Source: Terebella lapidaria (taxonomy: Eukaryota > Annelida > Polychaeta > Terebellida > Terebellidae). Taken from it: 64,000 bases of DNA. The first letter of the stretch is position 1. Each line of letters starts with the position of its first letter. The notes below the pieces were generated by a model. The model made no database searches. It was not told where the DNA came from and saw only the letters and a program-made list of their open reading frames with translations. The position numbers and the translations under genes were made by a program. Location of the stretch: assembly GCA_949152475.1 (NCBI GenBank), contig OX424566.1:32402423-32466422 (forward strand), written 5' to 3'. Shown piece after piece: positions 22,384 to 33,368 of this stretch.

Positions 22384-22605
22384 GTCTATATGTTTGTATA
22401 GCGGCCGCAGCCCGGCAGCGGCCGGAGCCCGGGTAGTCCAAAAATATCACATCCATTGAGAAGAAATTTGAAGTAGCTTTATCACACTTTGAAAATTGGC
22501 GATTTGACAGCATGCTATCTCTTAACACTGTGGCAAGGGATAGGTAAATTCAATGGAACGTTTCATTGTGAGACCCCACGGATGGGGTCTTCAACTAGTA
22601 CAAAG

Positions 22606-23354
22606 TAGGTCCATTTCAACAGCTGTATCTTGTTGCAAAAGAATATTTTCAAATCGACGCGTTCATGATTGACTTGTCGCCAGGCCGATATACATTCGGC
22701 CTGATCCTGGCTAGATCCAGCCCTGATCACAGCTTTCTCAGGACAGGCTCAGCTGAACATCACTCATTATCGCTCAAAATTATTGTCGGGGCGCTAGCAC
22801 CACCTCGCTCTTACCGTTTGCTTGTACTTGGTGTGTTCATTGTTTTCCACTTGTTTTTATCGAAGAAGGCATGTTTTATTGAATTCTACCGCTCAACACA
22901 TGAAAAGATATACACTTCGGAACAACAACAGTTGGAATTTGGCGGTTTCTTTGTTGACATCGCACCGTTTCTCGCGAAGTCTCGTATCTGACCTGAAGTC
23001 ATTCCGTACAAAATTTGTGTGCGGGTGCCATTCAAAGGCCTGCGTTCCAGCGAGGCGCAAATCGACGTCGGTCAGCCTGTTTTGTAGACATAGTCGATGT
23101 GATGAGAGAGCATATATATCAATTTTGATCACTGGTAGTATCAATGGATTATAGTGCCCCCCCCCCCCCTCACACCGCCTGATCTCAGCACGAAAGTACA
23201 CTTTTCTCGCACTCCACCGTTTCCCTCCAATGATGAGAGCAGTTTTAAGATATTTCGATCTGGCACTCAAGCGAGTAAACTATATAATTTGTTTGCCGTG
23301 ACAGTTGTTTATTGGCATATTGTGCGAGAAAATGAATATGACATTGTATTCTCG
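22606..23354. other. Intergenic stretch with poly-C run
   Basis: No exon or repeat family was recognised. A homopolymer C run lies at about 23157-23169. Open frames on both strands lack domains and splice context. Confidence 0.4.
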
Positions 23355-23454
23355 TGCTGGATCGATTTATCTAGCACTCTGATCACCATCTAAGCCTCGT
23401 CTAAAGGCTCGGCCTAGATTCGGTGACAGAGTGCTAGATAAACCGATCTAGCAC
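23355..23454. repeat. 100-nt hairpin with about 33-nt arms
   Basis: The arms are GTGCTGGATCGATTTATCTA… (23355-23387) and its near-complement ending CCGATCTAGCAC (23422-23454). A second, smaller complementarity (CTAAGCCTCG… / GGCTCGGCCTAG) sits in the loop. It could be a very short MITE. No target duplication is clear. Confidence 0.65.
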
Positions 23455-24183
23455 TAAAAATAATGCCATATGCATATATTCCCATCCCGTGTTAACTTTG
23501 CAATGATGTATCTAGTGTTTAAAATTTATACTTACATTTTTGAAGTATAAATTGTAAATTTCATTACATGGGATTCAATCAGCCGGATTAATATTTTCCA
23601 TATCGTTTGAGTAATAATTTTGTGAAATAATTTTGAGTATTATTGTGAGATATCAGTAACTATGTAAATTTATGTCTTGTACACGTAACAGGCCAGAACG
23701 AATATTTTGTACTATTTTGGTCTGCCCAATTTTTTCTCTAATATATGTAAACAATACTTGCGTAACAATGTGCTGTTGAAATTGGGAAAATAAAGTCGTG
23801 AATTCATATGGTGTAGGTATAAAAAAAAAAAACTGCCCGTTCTCCACATGTCATGTGGCAATAGTTTTACTCCGGCTAAGCGTCTGGCAGCATGCCAAAT
23901 CCCAAGGGCGGTACAAACAAACCAGCCCATGTACCGCTGCTGCGTGGCCTGTGGCTGTGTACATGTCTTCAACTGCATGTATCAGTATCTGGATCAATGC
24001 TTTCTATTTTGTAGAGCATCAATGTGGGTCATGAACACATGTATCTCAAGGTGGTGGGGTGTGTGGGTGTGTGTATGTGTGTGTTGAATGCGGACAAAGC
24101 ATACGTACAGGTCAATACAGTGAAAGTTTATTAGCATTTCACATACTGGTACATTGGACAGTACACAATTATTTTGTGAAACC

Positions 24184-25777
24184 ATGGTGACCAAAAGGTG
24201 TTCCTGGGGGAAATGTAACTCGGACAGTAGAATGAAGCACAAAGAGCACATGCTTGGGGTGTTTTTTCTCCCTTTTCCTAAACCAAAAACACAGCCAGAA
24301 AAATGTGCTGTTTGGATTAAGATGTGTGGAAGGCCACATTCAGAACTAAATATTGGAATGATCAGAAAACACCACTTCGTTTGTTCCAAGGTATATGTAC
24401 ATATTTTGCTACATTTTTTCATATGATTCTGTATCACATGATATCATAATAATAAGCATGGTTAATAGTGCTGTTTTGTAGTACAACAAACATTTAAAGT
24501 GAAAAATCAATGAGTATTTCCATATTTCATCAAACAGCATTTTAGAGGCAGATGTGGTCCCACCGCCAATTACCCACATCCTGAGCCCGCTACATCGCAC
24601 ACAAGAGAAGTAACAACAAGAAAAAGTCCTAAAAAGCGAGAACAATTACTGAAACCCTTGATATCAAGACCAAGAGACCCACGGCCCCCTGAGCCATCTA
24701 CTGATGTCCATTATTCTGAATTGCCGCAAGATGGTACATATTCGAGACATGAGACAAGTCCTTCTCCTGGGCTATCTACGTCAAGCAAACCAAGCTTTAC
24801 CTGTGAAAAGTGTGGTGCTGCTGTGGGTTTGGACAGAAAGAAGAGAAACAAACTTGTGAGAGATTCTCTCCTTTTTGACATTTTAGATCAGGATATCATC
24901 TGCTTCAGATATACAGGTGTTCCGACTCAATTTGCTGACATTTCTATTTTCCTGGGTTGAAGAGACATCGAAGGGAGTGAAGCTTTGGGATGGAAAGCGG
25001 AAACTTATTCCCGGGAAGATCAGGGGACGAAAGCGTTGTGCTCTCTCATTATTTGATGAATTTATATTAACTCTTATCCGGATACGAAGAGGATATGACA
25101 CTCACCACATGGCATGGCTGTTTGGAATCAGCCAGAGTCATGTCAGCAGAGTCTTCATCACATGGGTCAACCTACTCCACAAATGTTTCAAGCCACTACT
25201 AATATGGCCTGATCGTGACACTGTTGAAGCAAATTTACCCAAATCATTTAGTCGTTACCCCAAAACCAGAGTAATTATTGACTGTACTGAATTCTTTGTG
25301 GAGAAGCCATTCAGACCAAAAGCTCAACGAGTCACCTGGAGCAACTACAAGCACAACAACACCTTCAAGATGCTAGTGGGGATTCAGCCAAGTGGAGCAA
25401 TAACATTTTTATCAAAGCTATACAGTGGATCGATTTCTGATGTTGCTATCGTCAAGCTCAGTGGTATTTTGGATAAGATTGAGCCAGGGGATGATGTCAT
25501 GGCTGACCGTGGGTTTACTATCAGACACCTACTATTGCCAAAAAAGGCATCTTTGAATATTCCCGCCTTCACGCACGGCAAAGTGCTCAGTATGAAAGCT
25601 GCAACCAAGTCCCGTAAAATAGCGGCAGTGCGTATTCATGTGGAACGGGCCATACGCAGGATGAAAACATACAAATTACTCACTGGCATCATACCGTTGA
25701 AGCTCCGATTCAGCCTTGATCAAATAATAACGATTGTAGCTGTCCTATGCAATCTTCAGGATAGATTAGCAACATAA
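24184..25777 (+). CDS. THAP / DDE_Tnp_4 transposase, one probable frameshift
   Basis: Exon 1 (24184-24390) starts at an ATG and encodes a C2CH THAP zinc finger: C-x4-C in KRCSWGKCN, the conserved W in AVWIKMCGR, and HHFVCSK. The donor AAG/gtatat joins exon 2 at 24538, which opens with HF and so completes the C-x2-H (CSK-HF) motif across the junction. Exon 2 has a Pro/Ser-rich linker and a start of the catalytic part (DILDQDIICFRYTGVPT). The frame then ends at 24960. The rest continues in another frame to 25777, which points to a one-base-type indel near 24920-24940. This second part holds a helix-turn-helix (FDEFILTLIRIRRG…ISQSHVSRVF) and the DDE residues in VIIDCTEF, VMADRGF and RIHVERAIRRMK. 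THAP binds the element ends, and the DDE core cuts and joins them. Confidence 0.85.
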
Positions 25778-25817
25778 GGTTACATGTATGTACGTGTATG
25801 CCCTAACAGAAATCAAT

Positions 25818-27861
25818 TCATATTGATGGCCCCATGGTTGATACCAAGCACGGAAAGAAATATTCCCCATAGAATTTGTACAGTTTCTGCACAAGCTCGG
25901 CCGCGAAGGCCTCATTGTATTGTACTTCAACAGCCTCAATGCCTTTATTTGTGAAGGCCACCAGTGTACACTTTTCAATTCCAGTGACTGCCATCTGTCC
26001 CTGTATTTGATAGTAATAGGCATGTTCATGCCTCATGACAAGTTGATCCTGGTCATCTCGCATGCATATTTTCTGGGCTAGCAATGCAGCCGCAGGATGG
26101 AAATTTCTCTGAGACCAAATGCACTTGACTTCCAAGAGGCAGACACCACATTTTGCGCAACTGAGGATTCCATCAGGAGAGGCTCCTAGCACTGGATGTG
26201 ACTCCGAGATGATCAATCCAGGGACGTCCAGGCTGCACTTGTGGTGTCTGTACTTGTGTGCCTTGAAGAACATCATTCTGGCTCTATCCTCATTGCGTCT
26301 TCCATATGCCAGTGGCTCAGGCATGCTATCACCGTCACCATCCAGGGAGAACGCTTTTATGATCGAGAGTGCAGTTTGCATATTATCGGTAGAATGGCAA
26401 ATCCTCTTGAAGATGGACGCTGTCAACAAGCCTTGCCGCATCTGTCTCCAATTGGGATTGTCGACTTGCCCTCGTGTGAGTGACTTGATCTTATTGATGT
26501 CTTCATGTGTGTAAGACATTTTGTTGAGGAACTCCTGGAAGCACTCTTCATTGCACTGATAGTGCACACAAGAATGATGTTGTACAAATGCCTGAAGTCT
26601 GTCAAGTGGAGGTGTAATATCCAAGGGAGGGTATGAAGTTGGACTGTCCACTGGACGCTTCTCCCACACGTCCAGGATGCACGCCTGTGGTCGAAGTCTT
26701 CGAACACCTTCAAAGAACTCTTCAAGACTTGGACCGGAGGCATCCGGAGCAACGGGACAATACTTATCGGTTGTTGGCCGATCGGTACTGCAAGGTTTAG
26801 ACATTATTTAAATGGCACTGATGATACAACTGCACATGTATTGAAGGTTTATATATGTATTTGAATGTTACATTAACATGATTAACTTTCATCAAATATA
26901 ATCATCATGATTTTTCTCATGCAAGTAGTTACGAAATGTATTATTTTTTCCTGTACATGCTGTATAATGTCAAATTATTATATACCGTTGGGTGCTGGAG
27001 ATTGTTGTGTCCAGGTCTACCACGGGCAGTGGGTCCTGTACCTCCGTGCCACGCCTGATCCACACACATGCACCAGACGTTACACTCTTCTTCTTGTGAT
27101 CTTCAATAAAGTCCAGGACCTCAAATACTGTTGCCACCACATGGCGACAGGACCCGTCTATGCTGTTTAAACATACATTAATTACTTAATCAACGTTTGT
27201 TCCTACTCGCGTATCAGAATTCAAAATGAATTACCAGTATTATTTCTTCAGTTTTATTTTATTTATTAAATTTTAAAAGTCTTTTGTATAGTCTTAAAGT
27301 ACATTTATCTTACCCGCCCTTGCAAGTGCAAAATGCTGTTCTTATGCAGCTTCCTTGGTTGCTAATTATTATCCAAGTGTTGTAATGTGGCTTGTTGGTA
27401 ACTGGGTCTTTTTCCCTTGTTCTTGGCTTTACATTACTCTTTACGGCAAAATATGGTGTGTTAACATAGTTCACGCAGTGGACAGTGGTGACATAGTGGT
27501 CTTGAAACATGGTATATCCTTCGAGTTTGTGGTATTCCCTGAGAGATTCATGGCTGTAGTCTTTGAATTGCAGTAAATAATTATATAAATCAAAAATTGA
27601 AATTTGTGACAATGCAGAAAGGTCTGACTCCCCTTGTAATTTAGATGGATTTTGCAGGCAAATGTCATCAAATGTCAGCTTGTTGTATACAATCTCCAAT
27701 CTATTTTCACTTGCTCCGTCTGGGTCAATCTCGCATCCTATTTCTTCAGCATTGATACATAATGACACCAAAGTTTGCTTCCTTGCATTAGTTGTGGCTA
27801 TATTCCTCTCTTTTAAATATTGCTGCAGTTCTTTCACAGATTTTTTCACAAAGTTTGTCAT
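25818..27861 (-). CDS. SWIM zinc finger - YqaJ-type nuclease of the transposon, 3 exons
   Basis: Exons 27861-27314, 27162-26986 and 26787-25818 join in phase to about 564 residues and are intact. The N-terminus (KSVKELQQYLKERNIATTNARKQTLVSLC) resembles a SAP-like DNA-binding helix pair. A SWIM zinc finger spans the first intron: CTCKGG before it and DGSCRHVVA after it (CxC…CxH). The last exon holds a YqaJ/lambda-exonuclease-type core of the PD-(D/E)xK fold: NWRQMRQGLLTASIF, LAYGRRNEDRARM, GASPDGILSC and LLEVKC, then QIQGQMAVTG. It is convergent with the transposase, and both lie inside the same TIRs. Its role in transposition is inferred, for example processing of ends or recombination intermediates. 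An ATG upstream of the third-exon acceptor also reads in frame, but phase and domain continuity favour splicing. Confidence 0.85.
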
Positions 27862-28282
27862 ATTTTCTCATATTGTATGTGATCGTATGGACAAGTATAT
27901 TACATGAAACATGCAGGTGTATAACTATCTGACAAGATGCATACACAGAAATGTGTGGAAATGAAACACACATTGAAATACACACATGTAGCCTACACAT
28001 GAGATATGCACTCTGCGTATGACCACTGATTCATTTATGGACAGGTGACCTGGATTATTCTGGATACACCCTGGATCTAGAACATAATATACAGGACATA
28101 CTGCAGTCTGCCATGCTGACAGCGGTACAGATGCGGCTTGTTTGTACCGCCCTGAGAAACTTGGCAGTGTGCCAGACGCTAACCGGGTATCCACTATGCA
28201 CTCGATTTACAATTTTGTTTGTATGAACTGGACAACACAGTGCGTTGGGCCCCTAGCAACCACGGTTGCTATGGGACATGTA

Positions 28283-29312
28283 CAGGGGCGGATCCAGGAA
28301 TTTGAAAAGAGGGGGTCCAACATTATATGGCGTGGAGTCAGAGCCTTTGTTCTGTCCTGTGGTAGCTTCCTGGTATCTCCTGGGTGTAAATCCCACTTCT
28401 TGCCCCTGGCATATTTGTAAAAAAAGTTGTAAGTGAAGCGAGCCTGTCCCAGTATGGGTCTGGGGCCCGCTCAAGAGACCCTGACGCCAGAGTCTTTTTT
28501 GACTTGAGGTAAGTTGATGGAATCTCCAGGATATAAATTTCATTTGAATACCCATTGAACGTTATACTTTCATAATAAATGCAAAAACTAGAAACGACAC
28601 GAACCTGTCTCACCTTGGGGGGGGGGGGGGGGTGTGGGGGGGCTCGGTCCTGCTGAAGGGCCCCAGAAGTCATAGCCCTTTTTATGTTCTGAACTTATTT
28701 TGTGGCCTCCTCCTGGGAATAAATTGTACCTAAAAATTTATGGATGACCATGTTCTGGAAAGTTTTTGAAAAATGTACATGTAGAAGGGAAGCTACACAT
28801 TTGGGCCGGGGGTCCTGGGGCCCAGCCAAAGGCCCCAGAAATCATAGCCTTCCTTATGTTCTGAACTAATTTTGTGGACTTTCCTGGGAATGGTTGCACT
28901 TAAGAATTAATTGATGACCATGTTCTGGAAAGTTTGTAAAAAGGTGGAAGACAAGCTGGACATTTGGGCCGGGGGTCTGAAGCCCACTGAAGGACCCCAG
29001 AAATCAAAGCCTTTTTATGTTCTGAATTAATTTAGTGGCTCTCCTGGGTATATATTGCAGTTAAAAATTCATTGATGACTATGTCCTGAAAAGTTTGTAA
29101 AAATATATGTAGAAGGGAACCTGCACATTTGGATGGGGGGGTTCGGGGTCCGCTGAAGGACCCCAGAAGCCAGACCCCTTTTTATGTCCTGTGGTAGCTT
29201 CCCAGTCTCTCCTGAGTATACATTTGGAACGAACTCACCATGATCAACTTGTTCTTAAACATGGTATTTTGACATCAATTTTTTTCGGGCAGGAAGGCTG
29301 AACCCGCCTATG
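28283..29312. mobile_element. Non-autonomous element with internal tandem units of about 180 bp
   Basis: The ends CAGGGGCGGATCCAG (28283) and CTGAACCCGCCTATG (to about 29312) are imperfect inverted repeats. The flanks both contain ATGTA, a possible target duplication. The interior has three to four diverged tandem units, each with GGGCCCxxxxGAAGGxCCCCAGAA, TTTTTATGTTCTGAA, CTCCTGGG and GATGACCATGTTCTGGAAAG, so the repeats fill about 28440-29230. A G-run lies at 28617-28632. No coding region is seen. The element starts just past the ISL2EU-like right end. Confidence 0.7.
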
Positions 29313-29320
29313 CATATGTA

Positions 29321-29517
29321 TTTTTTTCGAAAAAGGGGGGGGGGGGGTCTATCCTATGTCCTATCTTCACAAATAATCGAGATATCGACATCCCGTTAAA
29401 ACTATAATATTGAACGACATATTTTTTTCGAAAGGGGGGGGGGGGTCTATCCTATGTCCTATCTTCACAAATAATCGAGATATCGACATCCCGTTAAAAC
29501 TATAATATTCCACGACA
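29321..29517 (+). repeat. Two tandem units of about 100 bp with poly-G
   Basis: TTTTTTTCGAAA, a G-run and the phrase GTCTATCCTATGTCCTATCT … CTATAATATT occur twice in tandem (29321-29421 and 29422-29517). Apart from G-run length the copies are nearly identical, so the duplication is recent. Confidence 0.85.
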
Positions 29518-30170
29518 TTCACTCAATCATCTGTATTGACTTTAGTTGGAGATTTAGTTGGAGAATTTTCGATTGGAGTTCAATAATAACGAAGTATAGT
29601 TTTCAGATCATTCTTAGCATTTCAATGCAATGAAAATATGTAGATTTTGTGAAATTAAGCGTAAAGAACAATAAACTTCATATACCAATGAATACAAATG
29701 ATTCATTTATTTATGCGTGATATTTATTACATATATGTTTTGCAGAATGAAACCATAACCTCATGTTTCGGTTCAAACTGACAAGTCATCCACTCGAATA
29801 ACAGATGATAGTCGGACCCAATTCACAGAAGGTAAGTTGAATAATATGAACTAATAATTAGCCTAATATTTGGAATATTTTTGTCCAGGGAAAAGTGTCA
29901 TATTGGTCATCATAACACTGTTGTGTATTACCTTGATATGCTATTTCTACAAACCTGCGATATTGAGGACGTAACCAACCCCTCCCCCCTAACTAGTCAT
30001 GTACATGAATGCTGAGAACATTTTTCATCATAGCTTATAATCTGCAACTGCAATTCATCGCACGATCTAGTATGTTATACACAGAGAAAGAACAAGCAGA
30101 AATCGTTTCCGTTTATTATTCTGCATGTACGTTCTTTTCACACAAGGCTCTGCAGGGCGGCTGTAAGAGT
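29518..30170 (-). terminator. 3' flank of acyl-CoA synthetase gene with poly(A) signal
   Basis: On the minus strand AATAAA stands at 30112-30117, about 55 nt past the stop codon of the synthetase gene. The remainder of the interval shows no recognisable feature. Confidence 0.55.
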
Positions 30171-31907
30171 TCATGACATCACATGCTCTTTAGCAGTTCT
30201 CTGAAGAGTTAGGCGGTCGACCTTCCCATTCGGCAGTAAGGGGAAGTTGTCAACAATAAAGCAGTACTTAGGAGCGAAGGACATTCCAATAGATGTTCCA
30301 ATTTTGGCACTACGCTCCCGAATCTGCTCCTCTGTTTGAGATGTACTTTGCTTGATGCGTACAAATGCACAAATTTCGTGTTGGAGTCGTTCATCTGGAA
30401 TTCCTATGACGACAACATCCTGGATGCCCTCGATCTCCCTCAATGCGTTTTCCACGGTGACCGGATAGATCTTAGAGCCTCCTCTCGTCAATATATCGGA
30501 AACTCTCCCAACCACTTGGAAAAATCCATTACCATCCATGATTCCACAATCTCCCGTTTTGTACCAGCCGGAAACGTCCTTCACAGGAGTCAAACCAGCC
30601 GAGCCACTTCGTACAAAGCCTGGGGTAATGAATGGGCTACGAACCTCGATGTCCCCCGGAGTTCCACGGGGAACTACTGCTCCAGTCTGGTTGACTATTC
30701 TCAACTCAACATCCTCAGCTATTTCATAATGCATATCGTCATCTGAGGAATTAATTTCGTTCTGGGGGACACTGCACACATCTGTGTTCACTGCAACACC
30801 CAACGACTCTGTGCTGGCGTAGACAACCTTGAGTTTGATGTTGTAATTGTCGAGTTTGGCACTAACACCAGGTGGTACCTTTCTACCACCAGTGCAGACA
30901 GTTGTGAACTGTTTGGGGAAAGCAAGCTCAGCGTTCTCAACCATGTCCAGTATGTCGCATATCTGATGAACTTGGATGAATGCCGAAGTGAGTTCCTCAT
31001 CTGCAATCACCTTGAAAAGGGTCTTCGTTTCTTCTTTGGAACCAATCATGGATGATTCCAGACTGATGAAAGTTCCTGGCCCAGTAGCTGCAACAAATAC
31101 CGCGGATGCCAACCAGAAGTATGGCATTGAGTTCAGCATTCTGTTCTCTGTTGAACCATCATTGAATCCCATATAGAGACCGCTAATTGCCTTCATTCCA
31201 TGTATGAAGCTGAAGTGAGAATGTGCTATCAATTTTGGTATCCCCGTTGATCCTGAGGTGGGGTAGATTATGGCAACATCATCTGGATTGAGAGTCTCTT
31301 GAATTTTTCCAACAGCTGCCACTTCTGCTTCACTCGAGTATAGGTCTTTCACACAAGGTATTCCTGGGACATCACGTTGTGGCCTGGTTGTAAACAAGAG
31401 GTTTTCTACTGATGATAGTCCGCCTTCCTTGATGTGGTCAATTATGCTTTCAGGATCTGCCCAAATATTGGGGATGACCGCCTCCAGCTTCCCCATGAAT
31501 TCGTCATCTTTGCCAGGGTCTAGCACCAGACAGCGACATTCGTAATCAGCCAGAAAATCGCCTAGGACCTTGCTCGACATCAGCAAGCTAGGAGGCAGGC
31601 GTACCAATAGCATTTTCACTCTAAGCAGGGCATAATCCAAGTAGATCCACTCTGGCGATGGCCTCCCAAAGATGGCGATGTGGTCTCCAGGCTTGAAGCC
31701 ACGCTGGAGAAGAGAGGCAGCCACTCTAGAACTTCTCTCAGCCAACTCCTGGAAGCTGATGGATACACGGGAGAGTCTCCCTTCGGGCTGTGGTCGGATG
31801 TAGACATAAGCCTCGGCTTGTGGTATGTCCTTGGCTCGCTTGTCCAGTAAATCCGGAAATGTAACATAGTTGTAGGACTTTGTTCTCAAGCGATCTCGGT
31901 AACTCAT
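30171..31907 (-). CDS. Acyl-CoA synthetase (AMP-binding, ANL superfamily), intronless
   Basis: A 578-residue uninterrupted frame encodes an adenylating enzyme that would convert a carboxylic or fatty acid, ATP and CoA to the acyl-CoA through an acyl-AMP. Motifs are in the usual order. The phosphate-binding loop is YPTSGSTGIPK (about residue 215). The A5-type box is VVYASTE (about 366), the aspartate that holds ATP ribose is in GWYKTGDCG (about 447), and the hinge is GRVSDILTRGGSKIYP. The catalytic lysine loop is LPNGKVDR near the C-terminus. The length is normal for short/medium-chain synthetases, 4-coumarate-CoA-ligase-like proteins and luciferase relatives. No signal peptide is seen, and the C-terminus (HVMS) is not a classical peroxisomal SKL. 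The start is the first ATG of the frame, and the N-terminal YNYVTFPDLLDKRAKDIPQ is typical of the family. The lack of introns among spliced neighbours suggests a retrocopy or an intronless lineage. The substrate cannot be told. Confidence 0.88.
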   Translation of the reverse strand: MSYRDRLRTKSYNYVTFPDLLDKRAKDIPQAEAYVYIRPQPEGRLSRVSISFQELAERSSRVAASLLQRGFKPGDHIAIFGRPSPEWIYLDYALLRVKMLLVRLPPSLLMSSKVLGDFLADYECRCLVLDPGKDDEFMGKLEAVIPNIWADPESIIDHIKEGGLSSVENLLFTTRPQRDVPGIPCVKDLYSSEAEVAAVGKIQETLNPDDVAIIYPTSGSTGIPKLIAHSHFSFIHGMKAISGLYMGFNDGSTENRMLNSMPYFWLASAVFVAATGPGTFISLESSMIGSKEETKTLFKVIADEELTSAFIQVHQICDILDMVENAELAFPKQFTTVCTGGRKVPPGVSAKLDNYNIKLKVVYASTESLGVAVNTDVCSVPQNEINSSDDDMHYEIAEDVELRIVNQTGAVVPRGTPGDIEVRSPFITPGFVRSGSAGLTPVKDVSGWYKTGDCGIMDGNGFFQVVGRVSDILTRGGSKIYPVTVENALREIEGIQDVVVIGIPDERLQHEICAFVRIKQSTSQTEEQIRERSAKIGTSIGMSFAPKYCFIVDNFPLLPNGKVDRLTLQRTAKEHVMS

Positions 31908-33368
31908 GGTGTATGAAATGTGATCTAGTAAATGACCAGTGAATTATTTTTCAATATAACTGGAATCGCTCACGCATTACTGTTCGCTTGCAAGACACGC
32001 GTCATGGAATGCAATCGGAATACTTGTCTATAGATGCTGATACACGAGTGTACAAAACTCCGCTTTGCCCTAGGGCGACCTATGTTGATCTACACCAGAT
32101 AAAAACATAGCACCGTGTACGATGTAGCTGACCGGCAATTTGTTCATCTCAAAATGTCCTCGGTATATTAATCGAGAATATCATATTGATCATAAATTAA
32201 TCAAACGTTTTGTATCCAGTGGTGAATTACACATTGAATTGAGTTTGAACACTCAAGGTGATCTGAGGGTGATTTCAATGTTGGTGAAATGTGTTTATTA
32301 CAAGAATATGTATATGTTATTAACGCGAATTCTTCGAGGTTTACCTATGATATACCGTGTAAGCACGATACGACCCTATATAGGCTTTATCGTCAGGCAC
32401 TTGGGTCGGTACGCTAAAAATCATGAAAGCCGATGGTTCACAGTGCAAAGTGTCTTTTTAGATGGACATGTAAATCGCCTTAAATAGGTGCGTTTATCTT
32501 GCAAATAATCCACAATGAAACTTGCAAGTAATAAGTATACTCATTGGTATATAATAGATGCCCTATCCATTATCAAGTGGATCTCTACAGATAGGCTAGT
32601 AATATTTCAATACTACCCGACTGATATAGGCACTTTGATTCATGGCTGACTCTCTGTGGGTTTTACGAAATGATCTGCACGTTGACAACATTAAATTCAA
32701 CATTCACAGCATTGGGCCCCTAGAAACCATGGTTGTTATGGGACGCATCTTGAGAATAGTTACCTTGCTGAGTATGTCTGTTTCTAAACACGACACATTA
32801 AGTACATGGTAAATCAGCACACATATTATAGACATATAAAACACATATGAAATGATTGGATATTTCAGTTAAATTGGGCCTACTTACATGTAGCCCCAAA
32901 AGTCGCTCTTCAACCTGGTGATCGATATGGGCCCAAATCGATCACCAGGTTTGAGAGCCACTTTTGGGGCTAACTTACATGTATTATCATAACCGATACA
33001 CGTCATATTATCTTGCCCAAGGGTGTCAGAAACCAGAACAACAACACCAACATTACCAGCAAACTTTTGTTTGGGGATGTATCTTCCAGAACGAGTGTCC
33101 GGCTTATGATGTTTTATCACATATTGGTGTGGAAAAAAATGGTGGACAATCACTTTTCATTAGGACGTTGATGAGCTGTGAAATCATTATACACGTGAAT
33201 CTCATGGACAATTAATACACGCGATTCACATTCTATCAACTATATTTTATTTTATGTCTAAAATCTAGACCTTCGGCTTCGACTTGAGCTGGCTGTTCGC
33301 GGTTAGAAGGAGAAGATATCACTAGTCAGCGAACGAAGTGATAAACCGGATACCATAGACTGCTTCAT
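31908..33368. other. Intergenic; 5' flank of synthetase gene plus one hairpin
   Basis: No exon is supported. A 115-codon plus-strand frame at 32140-32487 has no recognisable domain and AT-rich composition, so I do not call it. The phrase GCRTTGGGCCCCTAGmAACC at about 32703 also occurs near 28242. It is a small dispersed repeat or a shared palindrome (CCCTAG…CTATGGG). Confidence 0.4.
32891..32972. repeat. 82-nt hairpin, 36-nt arms
   Basis: The arms are TAGCCCCAAAAGTCGCTCTT… (32891-32926) and its near-complement (32937-32972), with about three mismatches. They are separated by ten bases. Such a structure may be a miniature foldback element or a recent inverted duplication. No transcription signal is evident. 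Confidence 0.75.

Larger units (their letters stand above)
21061..22433. mobile_element. Non-autonomous DNA transposon with GC-rich TIRs
   Basis: The left end CGGGCTCCGGCCGCCGCCGG is inverted at the right end, which closes CGGCCGGAGCCCG. Both arms continue with GGGCTGCGGCC. The left terminus has two extra copies of a GCCGGGGTGCGGCCGCCTGT unit. The 1.2-kb interior is AT-rich and non-coding. A perfect 25-bp hairpin lies near the right end. The target duplication is unclear (GGTA-like on both sides). Confidence 0.7.
20890..22605. repeat. Outer inverted repeat pair around a GC-rich-TIR element
   Basis: At 20896-20940 the sequence reads GTACAAAGTTAGTTGAAGAC followed by ACAATGAAACGTTT. At 22550-22605 the reverse complement (AACGTTTCATTGTGAGACCCC … TCTTCAACTAGTACAAAG) appears. 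These outer arms enclose the 21061-22433 element. The pair could be the ends of a larger transposon into which the GC-rich element inserted, or sub-terminal repeats of a single element. Confidence 0.55.
23872..28186. mobile_element. ISL2EU/IS4EU-like DNA transposon with transposase and YqaJ genes
   Basis: The termini are inverted repeats of about 90 bp. The left begins CCGGCTAAGCGTCTGGCA (23872), and the right ends in its complement TGCCAGACGCTAACCGG (28186). The arms share GGGCGGTACAAACAA and TGTACCGCTG. Inside are two convergent genes whose stop codons are about 40 bp apart: a THAP/DDE transposase (plus) and a three-exon SWIM-YqaJ nuclease (minus). Pairing of an IS-like DDE transposase with a YqaJ-type nuclease is, as I recall it, the mark of the ISL2EU group. 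The transposase has one apparent frame break, so this copy is probably not autonomous now. A (TG)n stretch lies at 24059-24084. Confidence 0.85.

Noticed and set aside
22665-22991. Open frames on both strands near 22665-23270
   Set aside because: They overlap in several frames with no domain and no exon borders, in sequence rich in AT and poly-C.
32140-32487. 115-codon plus-strand frame
   Set aside because: No recognisable domain, AT-rich composition and no splice or polyadenylation context.
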